Part shown: positions 7,597-16,504 of the stretch, in pieces | Layout of the letters: each line of letters opens with the position of its first letter | Position numbering within the stretch: the stretch's first letter is position 1 | Assembly (NCBI GenBank): GCA_049966695.1 | Contig: JBMFUG010000001.1 | Coordinates: 45,294-109,293, forward strand | Source of the DNA: JAKAWM01 sp049966695 | GTDB lineage: Bacteria > Actinomycetota > Acidimicrobiia > Acidimicrobiales > Palsa-688 | Direction: 5' to 3' | Length of the DNA: 64,000 bases | Made by a program: the position numbers and the translations under genes | Notes under the pieces: model-generated | What the model was told of the DNA's origin: nothing | Database searches by the model: none | Seen by the model: only the letters and a program-made list of their open reading frames with translations

Positions 7597-10500
7597 CCGC
7601 GCGCCGCACGCCGCTCCTCACGCTTCCAGCAAGCGTCTGGCTCACAAGCAGGCCGCGGCCCCGCCTAGCTTCAGCGTCGACTGGGAGGGGGACATTTTTC
7701 AGCACCACAGCCTCTCGCTAGTAAACCAGGCGCTGTGCTCTCGCCTCATCCAGCGAGGCATCGACGTTGCGGTACAGGCATTAGATGCACCGCCCCTCAA
7801 TGGCAGTGCTTTTAGTAGCCCCGTACCAGAACGCAACATCAACGTCACTGGTCGCTCCCCCACCATCACGGTCCGCCATAGCTGGCCGCCCCGTTTCGAC
7901 CCTCGGCCTCCCAGCTTGTGGGCACATATACAGCCTTGGGAGTTCGGCGGCGTCCCCGACACGTGGGTAAGCTCCCTCCAGCACGCAGACGAAGTATGGG
8001 CACCGTCAACGTGGGTCCGAGACAACTACATTGCCAGCGGCCTGTCCGACGACAAGGTGCAGCTAGTACCCAACGGCGTCGACACCACGCTCTTCACGCC
8101 GTACGGCCCTCGGTACCCGCTCTCTACCCAGAAAGCGTTCCGGTTCTTGTTCATCGGTGGGCTCATAGCCCGCAAGGGCATCGACTTGCTTCTCCGGGCT
8201 TACATGGACGCCTTTTCACCCAACGACGACGTGTGCTTGGTCATAAAGGGCTTTGGCTCCAACAGTGTGTACGCCAACGGTTTGTACGACATGGTACGTT
8301 CGTTGTGCGCCAGCCAAGAAGGCCCGGCCATAGAGCTCATCGAAGCTGACCTGTCGCAAAATGATATGGCAAGCCTTTACCGCTCCTGCGACGTCCTTGT
8401 ACGCCCTTACCGCGGCGAAGGTTTTGCTTTGCCGGTCGTCGAGGCCATGGCCAGCGGCGTACCCGTGGTGGTCACGGCAGACGGTGCGACGGCGGACTTC
8501 TGTGATGACTCCGATGCATGGCTTTTACCGAGCCGACGGCAAACTTTACGACAGGTTGGTGGCGTCGGCCCCAGCAGATTGGGTTATTGGATGGCCGAAC
8601 CAGACTTAGGCTATCTAACTAACTTATTGAGAGAGCTGCCGAACCTTCAGGCCGAGTCTGCAATAAAAGCCAAGCGGGCCCGTGACCAGGTTGTGCACAA
8701 CTACAGCTGGGACAAAGTCGTCGACGTTGTAGAGGCGCGGCTCAGGAACATGGCAGCGAACAGCACCTCGCCGGCTTTTAGAGACCGCCGTAATCGCTCC
8801 ACAGGCCCAACCAGTGCTCAGCCTTACAAGGATTATAAAGTGAACAGCCATGCCGGACTGCCTACAGCACCAAAAGTGCTCCTCTCGGCTTGCTTGATCG
8901 TGAAGGATGAAGAAAAAACACTGCCCGACTGCTTAGAATCCCTCCATCGAGTGGTCGACGAGGTCGTCGTCTACGACACCGGCTCCAGCGATGGGACAGT
9001 CGCCCTGGCAAAGCGCGCGGGTGCGAGGGTGTTCCAGGGTTACTGGGACAACGACTTCAGCCGAGCGCGCAATGCCGCTTTGGAGCAGTGCAGCGGGGAC
9101 TGGGTGCTTTGGGTGGACGCCGACGAGCACTTCGTGTGCGACGCTGTGCCAAGGCTCCGAGGGCTCCTCGCTCAATTGGGACGCGCGGAAGAGCCTGACG
9201 CGTTGCTGGTGGACATCTACAACTTTGGCGGGGACGGCTCCATGCTCGGCAACGTCCATCGCGCATTTCGCATCTTCCGCAAGTCTGCCTGCTGCTGGTA
9301 CGGCATGCTGCACGAGCAGGTAGACCTGCGGCCCGCTCTCGCAAGCTCACGCTCCGTCAAGGCGGCCGTGCTGGAGGGTGCCCACATAGACCACTACGGC
9401 TACCTGGACAAGGTCATCCGCGAGCGTGACAAGCTCGCTCGCAACTTGCGCCTAGCGGAGGCTGCCTTGGAGAGCGAGCCACTAGAGGGCCAAGAGGGGA
9501 TGCCGCAGCTCAACTTCGCTCGCTCCCTGGCCGCCCTCGGCCGCTGCGACGAAGCACAGCCTCATTTCGAAGCCGCTCTCGCCTTGGCCCACGAAGGCGT
9601 CCAAAGGCGCACCGTGCTGCTGCATTTAACCCAAAACCTGCTGACATTAGAGCGTTACGTAGACGTCCTCCGGTACACAGAGATGTTTAGGCAGGCCAGC
9701 AAGAAGACCGGCCTCGTCGACTACCTTGAAGGTGTCGCGCGTAGACGTCTGGGCCAGCTCGACGACGCCATCGGCCTCTTCGAAAGGGCAGGCGAGCTTG
9801 TAGACGACAATGGCTTCGCTTACCCCGAGGCGATGTTGCACGCTGAGCTAGCCGCCGCGCTCGTAGACGCGGGCAGGCCGGCAGACGCCGCCGAGCACCT
9901 TGTCAAACTAGTGGGCGAAGGCCACAACGTCTTGGCGATGACCGCCGCCCTGAAAATCTTTGCGTCAACAGGCAAGCCCCCAGAAGAGCTTGCTGCCGCT
10001 ATGCCCGAAGACGACCTCGACAAGGTCGGCGCGGCTCTGCTCCTGGTGCCGCCTGTCGTGGCGGCACCAGTGGCCGAGGCTCTGTACGCACGGCTCGGGC
10101 CGCGTCCAGCCCTGCTCGCTGCCGCCATCCGCTTCGCGCCCGCCCTGCCCGTCCTGCAGGCGCTCGAGTGGTCCGCACGCCTGAGGGCCATCGGCATGTC
10201 CAGCCGATGCCCTTTGCTCTCTCAGGCACAGACAGCCGTGCTTGACACACGAGACCGAGTGCGCGCCGCTCTTACAGCTCATGCGGCCTTTGGGGACCCT
10301 GTAGCGGCCTCTCTCGCCCTGGATTTAGCACCGGGCGTGCCCCTAGCTCAGCTGGCGGCCGTTCTTGCCGAGGTCACGGTGCTAGACCCACCTATGACAC
10401 CAGACTTTGCGCGAGCCGTTGCCGGCCCCGGCGCTCCCGCGGCAGGGCCAGTTGGGTCGCCGGACGGTCGCCGCGACGCTGTGGCCACAGCTCTCCGGGA

Positions 10501-10606
10501 GCTCGGCTACGGGGACCTAGCTGAGCAAATCAAGAACGGCTGGCAAGATGACGACCCGACCGCGCCCTTTGCAGCTCAGGTCGAGGCCGTGGCTGCCGAT
10601 CGCTAG
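7574..10606 (+). CDS. GT4-GT2-TPR fusion, probable flagellin glycosyltransferase
   Basis: A protein of about 1010 residues with three parts. Residues about 30-410 are a GT4-type GT-B enzyme (VPNGVDTTLFTPYG; YRGEGFALPVVEAMASGVPV). Residues about 435-640 are a GT2 GT-A enzyme (LLSACLIVKDEEKTLPDCLE; YDTGSSDGT; VLWVDADEHF with its metal-binding acidic motif). The rest is a helical TPR-like repeat region (NFARSLAALGRCDEAQPHFE). GT2-TPR proteins often act on peptide substrates. Placement directly before flagellin suggests flagellin as acceptor, but this is inferred. The chosen ATG at 7574 overlaps the previous gene by 23 bases; ATG 7553 is an alternative. The flagellin promoter lies within its last codons. 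Confidence 0.86.
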   Translation: MRPSRSHNRAPHAAPHASSKRLAHKQAAAPPSFSVDWEGDIFQHHSLSLVNQALCSRLIQRGIDVAVQALDAPPLNGSAFSSPVPERNINVTGRSPTITVRHSWPPRFDPRPPSLWAHIQPWEFGGVPDTWVSSLQHADEVWAPSTWVRDNYIASGLSDDKVQLVPNGVDTTLFTPYGPRYPLSTQKAFRFLFIGGLIARKGIDLLLRAYMDAFSPNDDVCLVIKGFGSNSVYANGLYDMVRSLCASQEGPAIELIEADLSQNDMASLYRSCDVLVRPYRGEGFALPVVEAMASGVPVVVTADGATADFCDDSDAWLLPSRRQTLRQVGGVGPSRLGYWMAEPDLGYLTNLLRELPNLQAESAIKAKRARDQVVHNYSWDKVVDVVEARLRNMAANSTSPAFRDRRNRSTGPTSAQPYKDYKVNSHAGLPTAPKVLLSACLIVKDEEKTLPDCLESLHRVVDEVVVYDTGSSDGTVALAKRAGARVFQGYWDNDFSRARNAALEQCSGDWVLWVDADEHFVCDAVPRLRGLLAQLGRAEEPDALLVDIYNFGGDGSMLGNVHRAFRIFRKSACCWYGMLHEQVDLRPALASSRSVKAAVLEGAHIDHYGYLDKVIRERDKLARNLRLAEAALESEPLEGQEGMPQLNFARSLAALGRCDEAQPHFEAALALAHEGVQRRTVLLHLTQNLLTLERYVDVLRYTEMFRQASKKTGLVDYLEGVARRRLGQLDDAIGLFERAGELVDDNGFAYPEAMLHAELAAALVDAGRPADAAEHLVKLVGEGHNVLAMTAALKIFASTGKPPEELAAAMPEDDLDKVGAALLLVPPVVAAPVAEALYARLGPRPALLAAAIRFAPALPVLQALEWSARLRAIGMSSRCPLLSQAQTAVLDTRDRVRAALTAHAAFGDPVAASLALDLAPGVPLAQLAAVLAEVTVLDPPMTPDFARAVAGPGAPAAGPVGSPDGRRDAVATALRELGYGDLAEQIKNGWQDDDPTAPFAAQVEAVAADR
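10576..10602 (+). promoter_or_regulatory. Sigma28/WhiG-type promoter of flagellin
   Basis: TCAGGTCG (10576-10583), 11 bases and GCCGATCG (10595-10602) overlap the 3' end of the glycosyltransferase gene. The start of transcription would be near 10609, leaving a leader of about 67 bases. The leader carries a small hairpin (GCCCA 10612-10616 with TGGGC 10621-10625) and a strong ribosome site GGAGG before the flagellin ATG. Confidence 0.8.
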
Positions 10607-10675
10607 AGACGGCCCAGCACTGGGCAACCACAGGGTGCTTACGGAAGAGCCCCCTTTAGACCCCATGGAGGAAAA

Positions 10676-11806
10676 ATGGGTCTTGACATTGTCACCAACA
10701 TAATGGCCCAGCAGGCCTCGAACGACCTGTCCACCAACGAAGCCAATATGCAGTCAGCTTTGGAAAAGCTGTCCTCTGGCTACCAGATCAACAACGCGGC
10801 AGACGACGCATCTGGCCTAGTGATAAGCCAGCACTTGCAGGCTCAGATAGGCGCCTTCCAGCAAGCGCAGTCCAACACGCAGGCCGGCATCAACGTTATC
10901 CAGACAGCAAGCGGCGCTCTCAACACGGTGAGCACGATCCTGCAGCGCATCAACACCCTTGCAGTGGAAGCTCAAAACGGCACAGCCACTGACAATACAG
11001 CGATCACCGCGGCCCAGGACGAGGTGAACCAGTCTCTCTCGTCAATAGTCGACATCGCCCAGACCACCGTCTACGGCGACAACCAGCTCCTCGTCCACGG
11101 CTCAGCGAGCAGCGTCAACTATACGTTCCAGGTTGGCTACGACTCCTCTAACGCGAGCCAAGTCGCCTTCTCAGTCTCGGCGTTGACCCTGGCAAACCTT
11201 GGCCTGGTCATGAACTCTGTCGACTTCACGGCGGCTGGCGGCATTTCCAGTGTCGTCAGCAACCTCGCTTCTGGTACTTACGATATCAGTATCTCCGCTG
11301 ATGCCTCCGCCGGTGCCTCCGCAATGGCGATCAATATTGCGAATGGCAGTGATGTGCTGGGCACTGCGGTTGTAACCGATGGCGGCACGGCCGGCGAAGT
11401 CGCTACGATCAACCTCGGGACTTTCGGCGTGGTCAACCTCACTCTAAGCGGTCCGCTGACATCGGCAACCGCGCTCACGGCAACGCAGACATATGCGAAC
11501 ATCAACAGTACGACGAGCCTAGCCTTGGGCAGTGCCGACGTCATAGACGTCGTACAAAATGCCATCGCGACGGTATCGTCAATGCAAGGCGAGTTCGGTG
11601 CTTACCAAAACGAACTGCAGCACATCTCCGACAACGAGACTGTGATGGTACAAAACCTGCAGTCGTCCAACGCAAGCATCGAGGACACCAACATGGCATC
11701 GGAGATGGTCAACTTCACCCAGGACCAAGTCCTCGTCCAAGCAGGGGTCTCTATGCTGGCGCAGGCCAACCAGATACCCCAGTACGTGCTCAAGTTGCTC
11801 GGCTAA
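10676..11806 (+). CDS. fliC: Flagellin, filament subunit
   Basis: A 376-residue flagellin. The N-terminal D0/D1 region has the classical ALEKLSSGYQINNAADDASG followed by LQRINTLAVEAQNGTATD. The C-terminal D1/D0 has QNELQHISDNETVMVQNLQS, ASEMVNFTQDQVLVQAGVSM and ends YVLKLLG. The middle, about 140-290, is Ser/Thr/Ala-rich and variable as expected for the exposed domain, giving many possible O-glycosylation sites for the upstream enzymes. It is preceded by GGAGG at good spacing and by a motility promoter. It is the only flagellin gene in the window. Start and family are certain. Confidence 0.98.
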   Translation: MGLDIVTNIMAQQASNDLSTNEANMQSALEKLSSGYQINNAADDASGLVISQHLQAQIGAFQQAQSNTQAGINVIQTASGALNTVSTILQRINTLAVEAQNGTATDNTAITAAQDEVNQSLSSIVDIAQTTVYGDNQLLVHGSASSVNYTFQVGYDSSNASQVAFSVSALTLANLGLVMNSVDFTAAGGISSVVSNLASGTYDISISADASAGASAMAINIANGSDVLGTAVVTDGGTAGEVATINLGTFGVVNLTLSGPLTSATALTATQTYANINSTTSLALGSADVIDVVQNAIATVSSMQGEFGAYQNELQHISDNETVMVQNLQSSNASIEDTNMASEMVNFTQDQVLVQAGVSMLAQANQIPQYVLKLLG

Positions 11807-11819
11807 GGCTGGGCAGTCC

Positions 11820-11876
11820 TTGGCACGTGCCAACGGGCAGCGTAGCGGCCGGCAAGCACCACGACGGCCGCTACGC
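11820..11876. terminator. Palindrome and hairpin downstream of flagellin, possible terminator
   Basis: TTGGCACGTGCCAA (11820-11833) is a perfect 14-base palindrome. It is followed by an 11-base-pair perfect stem, GCGTAGCGGCC (11840-11850) with GGCCGCTACGC (11866-11876). No U-tract follows, as is common in GC-rich actinobacteria. It could end the abundant flagellin transcript or protect its 3' end. Confidence 0.55.
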
Positions 11877-11987
11877 CCCAGGCAAGTGCCCCCGTGCTAC
11901 CCCCGCCGAGCCAGGACCTTAAGCCTTACTGGGCGAGCATGCCGGTCCTTTGCGTGAGGCATTAGCAGCGATCAGCAGGAGGCAACG

Positions 11988-12020
11988 ATGTCGGTCAGTT
12001 CAAGTGGTTCTTCAACATGA
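11988..12020 (+). CDS. Ten-codon upstream ORF coupled to fliD
   Basis: ATG at 11988 follows AGGAGG at ideal distance and encodes MSVSSSGSST. Its TGA (12018-12020) overlaps the fliD ATG (12017-12019) as ATGA. The fliD ATG has no Shine-Dalgarno sequence of its own, so ribosomes finishing this mini-ORF probably start fliD. Alternatively the two frames are one gene broken by a sequencing error or joined by frameshifting. Confidence 0.6.
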   Translation: MSVSSSGSST

Positions 12021-14593
12021 GCACCTTGCAAGGCCTTGGCTACCTCAACACAGCACAAACGCTGTCGGCACTCTTGGGCACTTCTGACACGAGCCTGGCC
12101 TCCCTAGAAGAAGGCTCGCCCATCACGATCTCGGGCGCAGCCTCAGGGGTCGACACAGCTGAGATAGTCGCGGAGCTGATGCAGGTCGCGGCAATGCCTC
12201 AACAGGAGCTGCAGGCCCAGCTCAACCAGGCCTCCACAGTGCTCGCCAGCTACCAAGAACTTTCCAACGACGTCGCCACGCTGCTTTCCGTGTCGGACAC
12301 CCTGGAGTCCCCCTCGGGCTGGCAGGCCTGGATCCCCAACTCGACCAGCGCCGACGCTACCGCCACTGTGGGAGCGGGAGCGGTCGGCGGCTCCATAACC
12401 TTCGCAGTAGACGCTCTGGCTCAGGCAGACTCCATGATCTCGTCAGGTAGCGTCTCTTCACAAAGCTCTCAGGTGACAAGCGGCCCGCTGCTAGTTGCAG
12501 TCGGCGGTGGGGGGCTCGGTATCGGCACGCTGGCTTCGACCAACCTCTCGATCGGCAACCACACGATCGCCGTTACGCAAGCGTCGGCCGGTGCCTCGCT
12601 AGCAGCCAGTAGCGCCCCTGCGAGCTCCACAACCATAACGACGGGGAGCAACGACACCTTGGACTACAGCTTGGACGGCACCAGCGGCTCGCTGACCATA
12701 GCTGCCGGCACTTACAGCGCGTCGCAGCTCGCCGCTGCCGTCCAGTCCGCTTCGGGTGGCAGCCTCACAGCCTCGCTCAACTCAGCCGGCGACATCGTCC
12801 TCACCACCACGGCCCAAGGCAGCAGCACCTCGCTCCAGGTGACAGGAGGAGATGCGGCCTCGGCTCTCGGCTTCACGACCACCCCCAGCGCGACAGCCTA
12901 CGGTACAAACGGGGTGGTGACTGTAGACGGGGTTTCCAACACCCTCACCAACTTTTCGCCGGGCAACGCCGTTACCTTGAACGGGCCCAGCGGTGCTACC
13001 GTCACCGCGACCTTCACGGGCCCGCTGAGCGTTGGCTCGCTCACCGCAGCGGAAGTGAACACGGGCAACGGCAGCTTGCAAGATGTCGTAGATGCCATCA
13101 ACTCGTCAGGCATAGGGGTCTCAGCGTCGGCCGTCACCACCGGGACCGACCAGTACAGGCTGTCGCTACAGTCCACTGCGAGCGGGGCAGCAAATACGAT
13201 CAACATCGACCCCAACGCCTTCAGCGGCCTCGGGACGATGACTACCGTCACCGCTGCAGCCAATGCACAGATAACCGTCGGCACCGGCTCTGGAGCCTTC
13301 ATCGTCACCAACAGCTCCAACAACATCACCGGTCTTATGCCCGGGGTCACAATACAGCTGCTGGCAGCCAACCCTGGGCAGGAGACTACGATCTCGTTGG
13401 AGCCCGACGGCCAGACAATGGCTAGCACCGTGCAGAGCCTTGTAACGGCCGCTAACCAGCTCATAACTGACCTCAATACCGCGACTGCTTACACTCCTGC
13501 GAGCTCCTCGTCGTCAGGTTCTGCAACTGCAGGGCCCCTGCTCGGCGACCCGACTGCCGACGCGCTGCTCAACTCTGTCCTGTCTGCGGTGGGCAGCCAA
13601 GCCGGCGTCAACTCCACCGGCTCGGCGGGTCTCCTTGGCATCACGATGAACCAGAACGGCACGCTCTCGTTTGACCAGGCGACGTTTGCGGCTGCTTACG
13701 ATGCCAACCCCACCCAAGTCGCCAATACCTTCATCTCGGGCGGCTCCAGCTCAAACCCGCTCATGTCTTTTTACGAGTCAAGCGACGCCACGGTGCCGGG
13801 CCAGTACCAGGTGGACGTCACCCAAGCCGCCTCACAGGCCACCGACACAGGAGCCGCGGTTTCAGGCGGCAGTGTCAGCACGGCAGAGACGCTGACCGTT
13901 ACTTCTGCCGGCAGCACCGCGACCTACACCACCACGGCCGGAGAAAGCCTTGCCGACATCGCCGCCGGTCTAAACCAAGCCTTCGCCACGGCAAACGTGG
14001 CTGTCAACGCGAGCGTCGTCAACGGAGCACTGCAGCTCACCAGCATGGCCTACGGGTCGTCGGCATCCTTCACCGTGAGCTCGACAGCCTCGGGTAGCGG
14101 CACCACGGGGCTCGTAAGCACCTCCGGTACACCCGAGACCTTCACCGGTACCGATGTCCAGGGCACCATTGACGGCCAGGCGGCGACAGGCACAGGCCAG
14201 CTCCTCCTCGGGGCTATCAACACCCCCGCTCAGGGGCTGCTCGTCAATGTCAACGCCACACCCGCACAGCTTTCGGCTGCTGGAGGGACGATCACAAGCA
14301 CCATCACCTACCAGCCCGGCATTGCCCAAGCACTGGCGAACGTCGCTTACGCCGCCGGCAACCCAGCGAACGGCACGCTTGTCAACGCGATCAATGGCGA
14401 GCAGTCCGAGATGAGCAACCTCTCCACGCAGATATCAAATTGGAACCCAATCCTGCAAGAAGAGCAAGCCCAGCTTGAGAACGAGTTCAACGCAATGGAG
14501 ACCGCCATGGCAACGTTGAAGTCCACGCAGAGCTACTTGTCCCAGTACATGGCGCAGTCTGCCAACTCGTCTTCGTCGTCAAGCGGTGGCTAG
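12017..14593 (+). CDS. fliD: FliD, filament cap protein (HAP2)
   Basis: The 858-residue product has the FliD N-terminal signature ITISGAASGVDTAEIVAELM and the C-terminal coiled-coil end (MSNLSTQISNWNPILQEEQA, then FNAMETAMATLKSTQSYLSQ). FliD forms the cap under which flagellin folds at the growing tip. The protein is longer than most family members because of an extended Ser/Thr/Ala/Gly-rich middle, likely the exposed D2/D3 domains. Translation probably depends on the mini-ORF ending at 12020. It is followed by its chaperone-type partner fliS after 25 bases. Confidence 0.96.
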   Translation: MSTLQGLGYLNTAQTLSALLGTSDTSLASLEEGSPITISGAASGVDTAEIVAELMQVAAMPQQELQAQLNQASTVLASYQELSNDVATLLSVSDTLESPSGWQAWIPNSTSADATATVGAGAVGGSITFAVDALAQADSMISSGSVSSQSSQVTSGPLLVAVGGGGLGIGTLASTNLSIGNHTIAVTQASAGASLAASSAPASSTTITTGSNDTLDYSLDGTSGSLTIAAGTYSASQLAAAVQSASGGSLTASLNSAGDIVLTTTAQGSSTSLQVTGGDAASALGFTTTPSATAYGTNGVVTVDGVSNTLTNFSPGNAVTLNGPSGATVTATFTGPLSVGSLTAAEVNTGNGSLQDVVDAINSSGIGVSASAVTTGTDQYRLSLQSTASGAANTINIDPNAFSGLGTMTTVTAAANAQITVGTGSGAFIVTNSSNNITGLMPGVTIQLLAANPGQETTISLEPDGQTMASTVQSLVTAANQLITDLNTATAYTPASSSSSGSATAGPLLGDPTADALLNSVLSAVGSQAGVNSTGSAGLLGITMNQNGTLSFDQATFAAAYDANPTQVANTFISGGSSSNPLMSFYESSDATVPGQYQVDVTQAASQATDTGAAVSGGSVSTAETLTVTSAGSTATYTTTAGESLADIAAGLNQAFATANVAVNASVVNGALQLTSMAYGSSASFTVSSTASGSGTTGLVSTSGTPETFTGTDVQGTIDGQAATGTGQLLLGAINTPAQGLLVNVNATPAQLSAAGGTITSTITYQPGIAQALANVAYAAGNPANGTLVNAINGEQSEMSNLSTQISNWNPILQEEQAQLENEFNAMETAMATLKSTQSYLSQYMAQSANSSSSSSGG

Positions 14594-14618
14594 TTACAGA
14601 CTTGAGGAGAAGTAGTAC

Positions 14619-15083
14619 ATGAACACGCCAGATGGCCGGCAAGCTTACCTAACGAACTCAGTTGTGAGCGCCCCCCCCGAGCGCTTGCTTACGATGCTTT
14701 ACGACGCCCTAGTCAACAACATCGCGGTAGCCGAAGACGCATTAGAAAAACACGACTTCTACACGTTGAACCAGCGGCTCGTACGCTCACAGGAGATCGT
14801 CTTGGAACTGCGAGCGAGCTTAAAGCCTGAACTTTGGTCTGGAGGGCCGGCGCTCGCCGCAATCTACACCTACGTTTATGGCCTACTGGTCAAAGGCAAC
14901 GTCCACAAAGACCCGGGCGCTCTGTCGGAAGCCCGCAAGCTCCTCGAGCCTCTCCAGTCTGCCTGGCACCAAGCTGCCGATATAGCAGCAGCAGCGCGCG
15001 CCGCCAAGGGGCGCCTCGCCGCCGACCGAGCGTCCACTGACGGCCTCGGCAACGATCCCGAACCGCTAAGCGCCAGTGCCTAG
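14619..15083 (+). CDS. fliS: FliS, flagellin-specific export chaperone
   Basis: The 154-residue helical protein begins MNTPDGRQAYLTNSVVSAPP and continues ERLLTMLYDALVNNIAVAED, the FliS family hallmark. FliS binds the flagellin C-terminus in the cytoplasm until export. GAGGAG precedes the ATG at suitable spacing. The last 25 residues are disordered. It lies between fliD and a short unknown gene whose GTG start overlaps the fliS stop region. Confidence 0.96.
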   Translation: MNTPDGRQAYLTNSVVSAPPERLLTMLYDALVNNIAVAEDALEKHDFYTLNQRLVRSQEIVLELRASLKPELWSGGPALAAIYTYVYGLLVKGNVHKDPGALSEARKLLEPLQSAWHQAADIAAAARAAKGRLAADRASTDGLGNDPEPLSASA

Positions 15084-15573
15084 AGCACCCAGCTCGCGCA
15101 CGGCTGCTCGGGTCACGGCTGCTCAGGTCACGGGCGCTCGGGAAAACGAGGTCGCGCGCACGGTCGCCCTCTACGTCGCCAGCGAGCTCAGGGCCGGCGA
15201 GCGTATCTTCAGCGAGCACAAGGCCGGTCAGCCCACGAGCGGCCGGTCCGCCGGGGCGGTGAGCGCACCCGGCCCCCAGGAACGGCTCGAGCTATTGGAA
15301 CGCACTGTGGCGGCCCAAGCGGCCGCACTTCGCAGGACGCCCTTGGCCATGCCTCTACCGCGTGAAGTGCTCACCCTCCTAACGGCACCACCCACCTCAC
15401 TGGCTGGCGTACCGGCGAAAGACATGCCGCGCGTAGTAGCGCTCATGGACCAACTGCAGCTACTAGTTGAGGATCTCACCTTGCGCGAGCGCTCCCTGGC
15501 TGGGCGTATCGCGTGCGTGCGTGCTGCTCGCCGCGCAGGCCCGGCTCCTCACGTCGTCGATTGCTCAAGTTGA
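15076..15573 (+). CDS. Unknown protein downstream of fliS
   Basis: A 165-residue frame beginning at a GTG that overlaps the last codons of fliS, so it is probably translationally coupled. I do not recognise a family. The first 30 residues come from a 15-base sequence repeated three times (15096-15140), giving TAARVTAAQVTGAR. The remainder is amphipathic and helical (LELLERTVAAQAAALRR; VVALMDQLQLLVEDLTLRER). In many bacteria the gene after fliS is a small helical chaperone (fliT). Position and helix content would allow such a role, but there is no sequence proof. Confidence 0.6.
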   Translation: MPRAPSSRTAARVTAAQVTGARENEVARTVALYVASELRAGERIFSEHKAGQPTSGRSAGAVSAPGPQERLELLERTVAAQAAALRRTPLAMPLPREVLTLLTAPPTSLAGVPAKDMPRVVALMDQLQLLVEDLTLRERSLAGRIACVRAARRAGPAPHVVDCSS

Positions 15574-15700
15574 GCTGGCGGCCCGACAAAGACGATCGGG
15601 CAAAGTCCAAAGACGACGGGCCAGCTGAAGCAACGCTGGTGGCGAGCTCCTATTGGTCCTGCTCGGCTCTGCGGCCCTGCCCGGCTGCCCCGGGACCTCT

Positions 15701-16216
15701 TTAGGACGCTAGCTTGCGCTTGATATCACGGATCTCGGCGTTGACCTGGTCAAAACGGGCATCGATCGAGATGAAGCCTCTCTGCATATCCGCGCGCAGC
15801 TCCGACACCTGCCCCTGCAGACTGGTCAAAGCGGCCCCCATGACATTGAAACCCTCTTCGACTAATGCAGCCAAGCGCTGCATGTGGTCACGCAGCTCAT
15901 CCAGGTCCTGGCGCTGCTGGGCCACTACGTCGACGAGGTTGCTGACCGTGCCAGCCAGGCTGCTGACCGTGCCAGTGAGGCTCCCCACGTTGGCGGCCAG
16001 GTCGCTGACCGTGCTGGTAAGGCTGGCCAGGTCCTGGCGCTGCTGGGCAAACGCGTCGATAAGGCCGTCAATTTTCGTTGCCATGCCGGCAACGACCTCG
16101 GGCAACTGGAGGAGCTCAGCGCTAAGCAGCTCTCGCCTCACTGTGTCCCGGAAGCCTGCGTCAGCTCTCAGGGCATCAAGAAAGTGCCTCTTGGCAGCTT
16201 CGTCCATCATCGTCAT
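15701..16216 (-). CDS. Coiled-coil protein of unknown function, antisense within the flagellar locus
   Basis: The 171-residue protein from the ATG at 16216 (preceded by GGAGAAG) has a globular N-terminus (MTMMDEAAKRHFLDALRADA). A long coiled coil follows with repeated segments (TSTVSDLAANVGSLTGTVSS; AQQRQDLASL then AQQRQDLDEL), ending FDQVNAEIRDIKRKLAS. The longer open frame upstream of 16216 lacks such features and I reject it. It is read against all neighbours between the fliS unit and flgB. Similar heptad-rich proteins are found in many bacteria without known role. It could be a recent insertion or a trimeric scaffold; no flagellar link can be shown. Confidence 0.75.
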   Translation of the reverse strand: MTMMDEAAKRHFLDALRADAGFRDTVRRELLSAELLQLPEVVAGMATKIDGLIDAFAQQRQDLASLTSTVSDLAANVGSLTGTVSSLAGTVSNLVDVVAQQRQDLDELRDHMQRLAALVEEGFNVMGAALTSLQGQVSELRADMQRGFISIDARFDQVNAEIRDIKRKLAS

Positions 16217-16472
16217 GGTACTTCTCCGGTTCAAAAGTAAACGTCGTAATAGGGAGGGCAGCCACAACGGGCCAGCGGAGCCGTAACGCCACGATGATGC
16301 CAAAGCCCACTGACCGAAACCCACTTGCCAAGGCAACTATAGCCCGTGCCGCACCCCGGCGGGCGGTACGAGCCGGTGCAGCACCCCAGCGGGCGACGCA
16401 CCCGACAACGCTCGTCGCTGGCTCGCCACACGAAAACTCGGACACTCGAACGCTCTGCGTGGCCTGGCTTTC

Positions 16473-16499
16473 TCAAGTAAGCCGCAGCCCTGCCGATCA
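16473..16499 (+). promoter_or_regulatory. Sigma28/WhiG-type promoter of the flgB operon
   Basis: TCAAGTAA (16473-16480), 11 bases and GCCGATCA (16492-16499) give one of the best matches to the motif in the window. An ATG follows after 5 bases (16505), again suggesting a leaderless mRNA. The preceding bases 16217-16472 contain only a GCACCCC(A/G)GCGGGCG duplication and no gene. Confidence 0.8.
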
Positions 16500-16504
16500 C
16501 GCAG

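Noticed and set aside
14978..14985. GCCGATAT word in fliS as a motility promoter
   Set aside because: No TCAxGT-like half 11 bases upstream and no gene start that it would serve.
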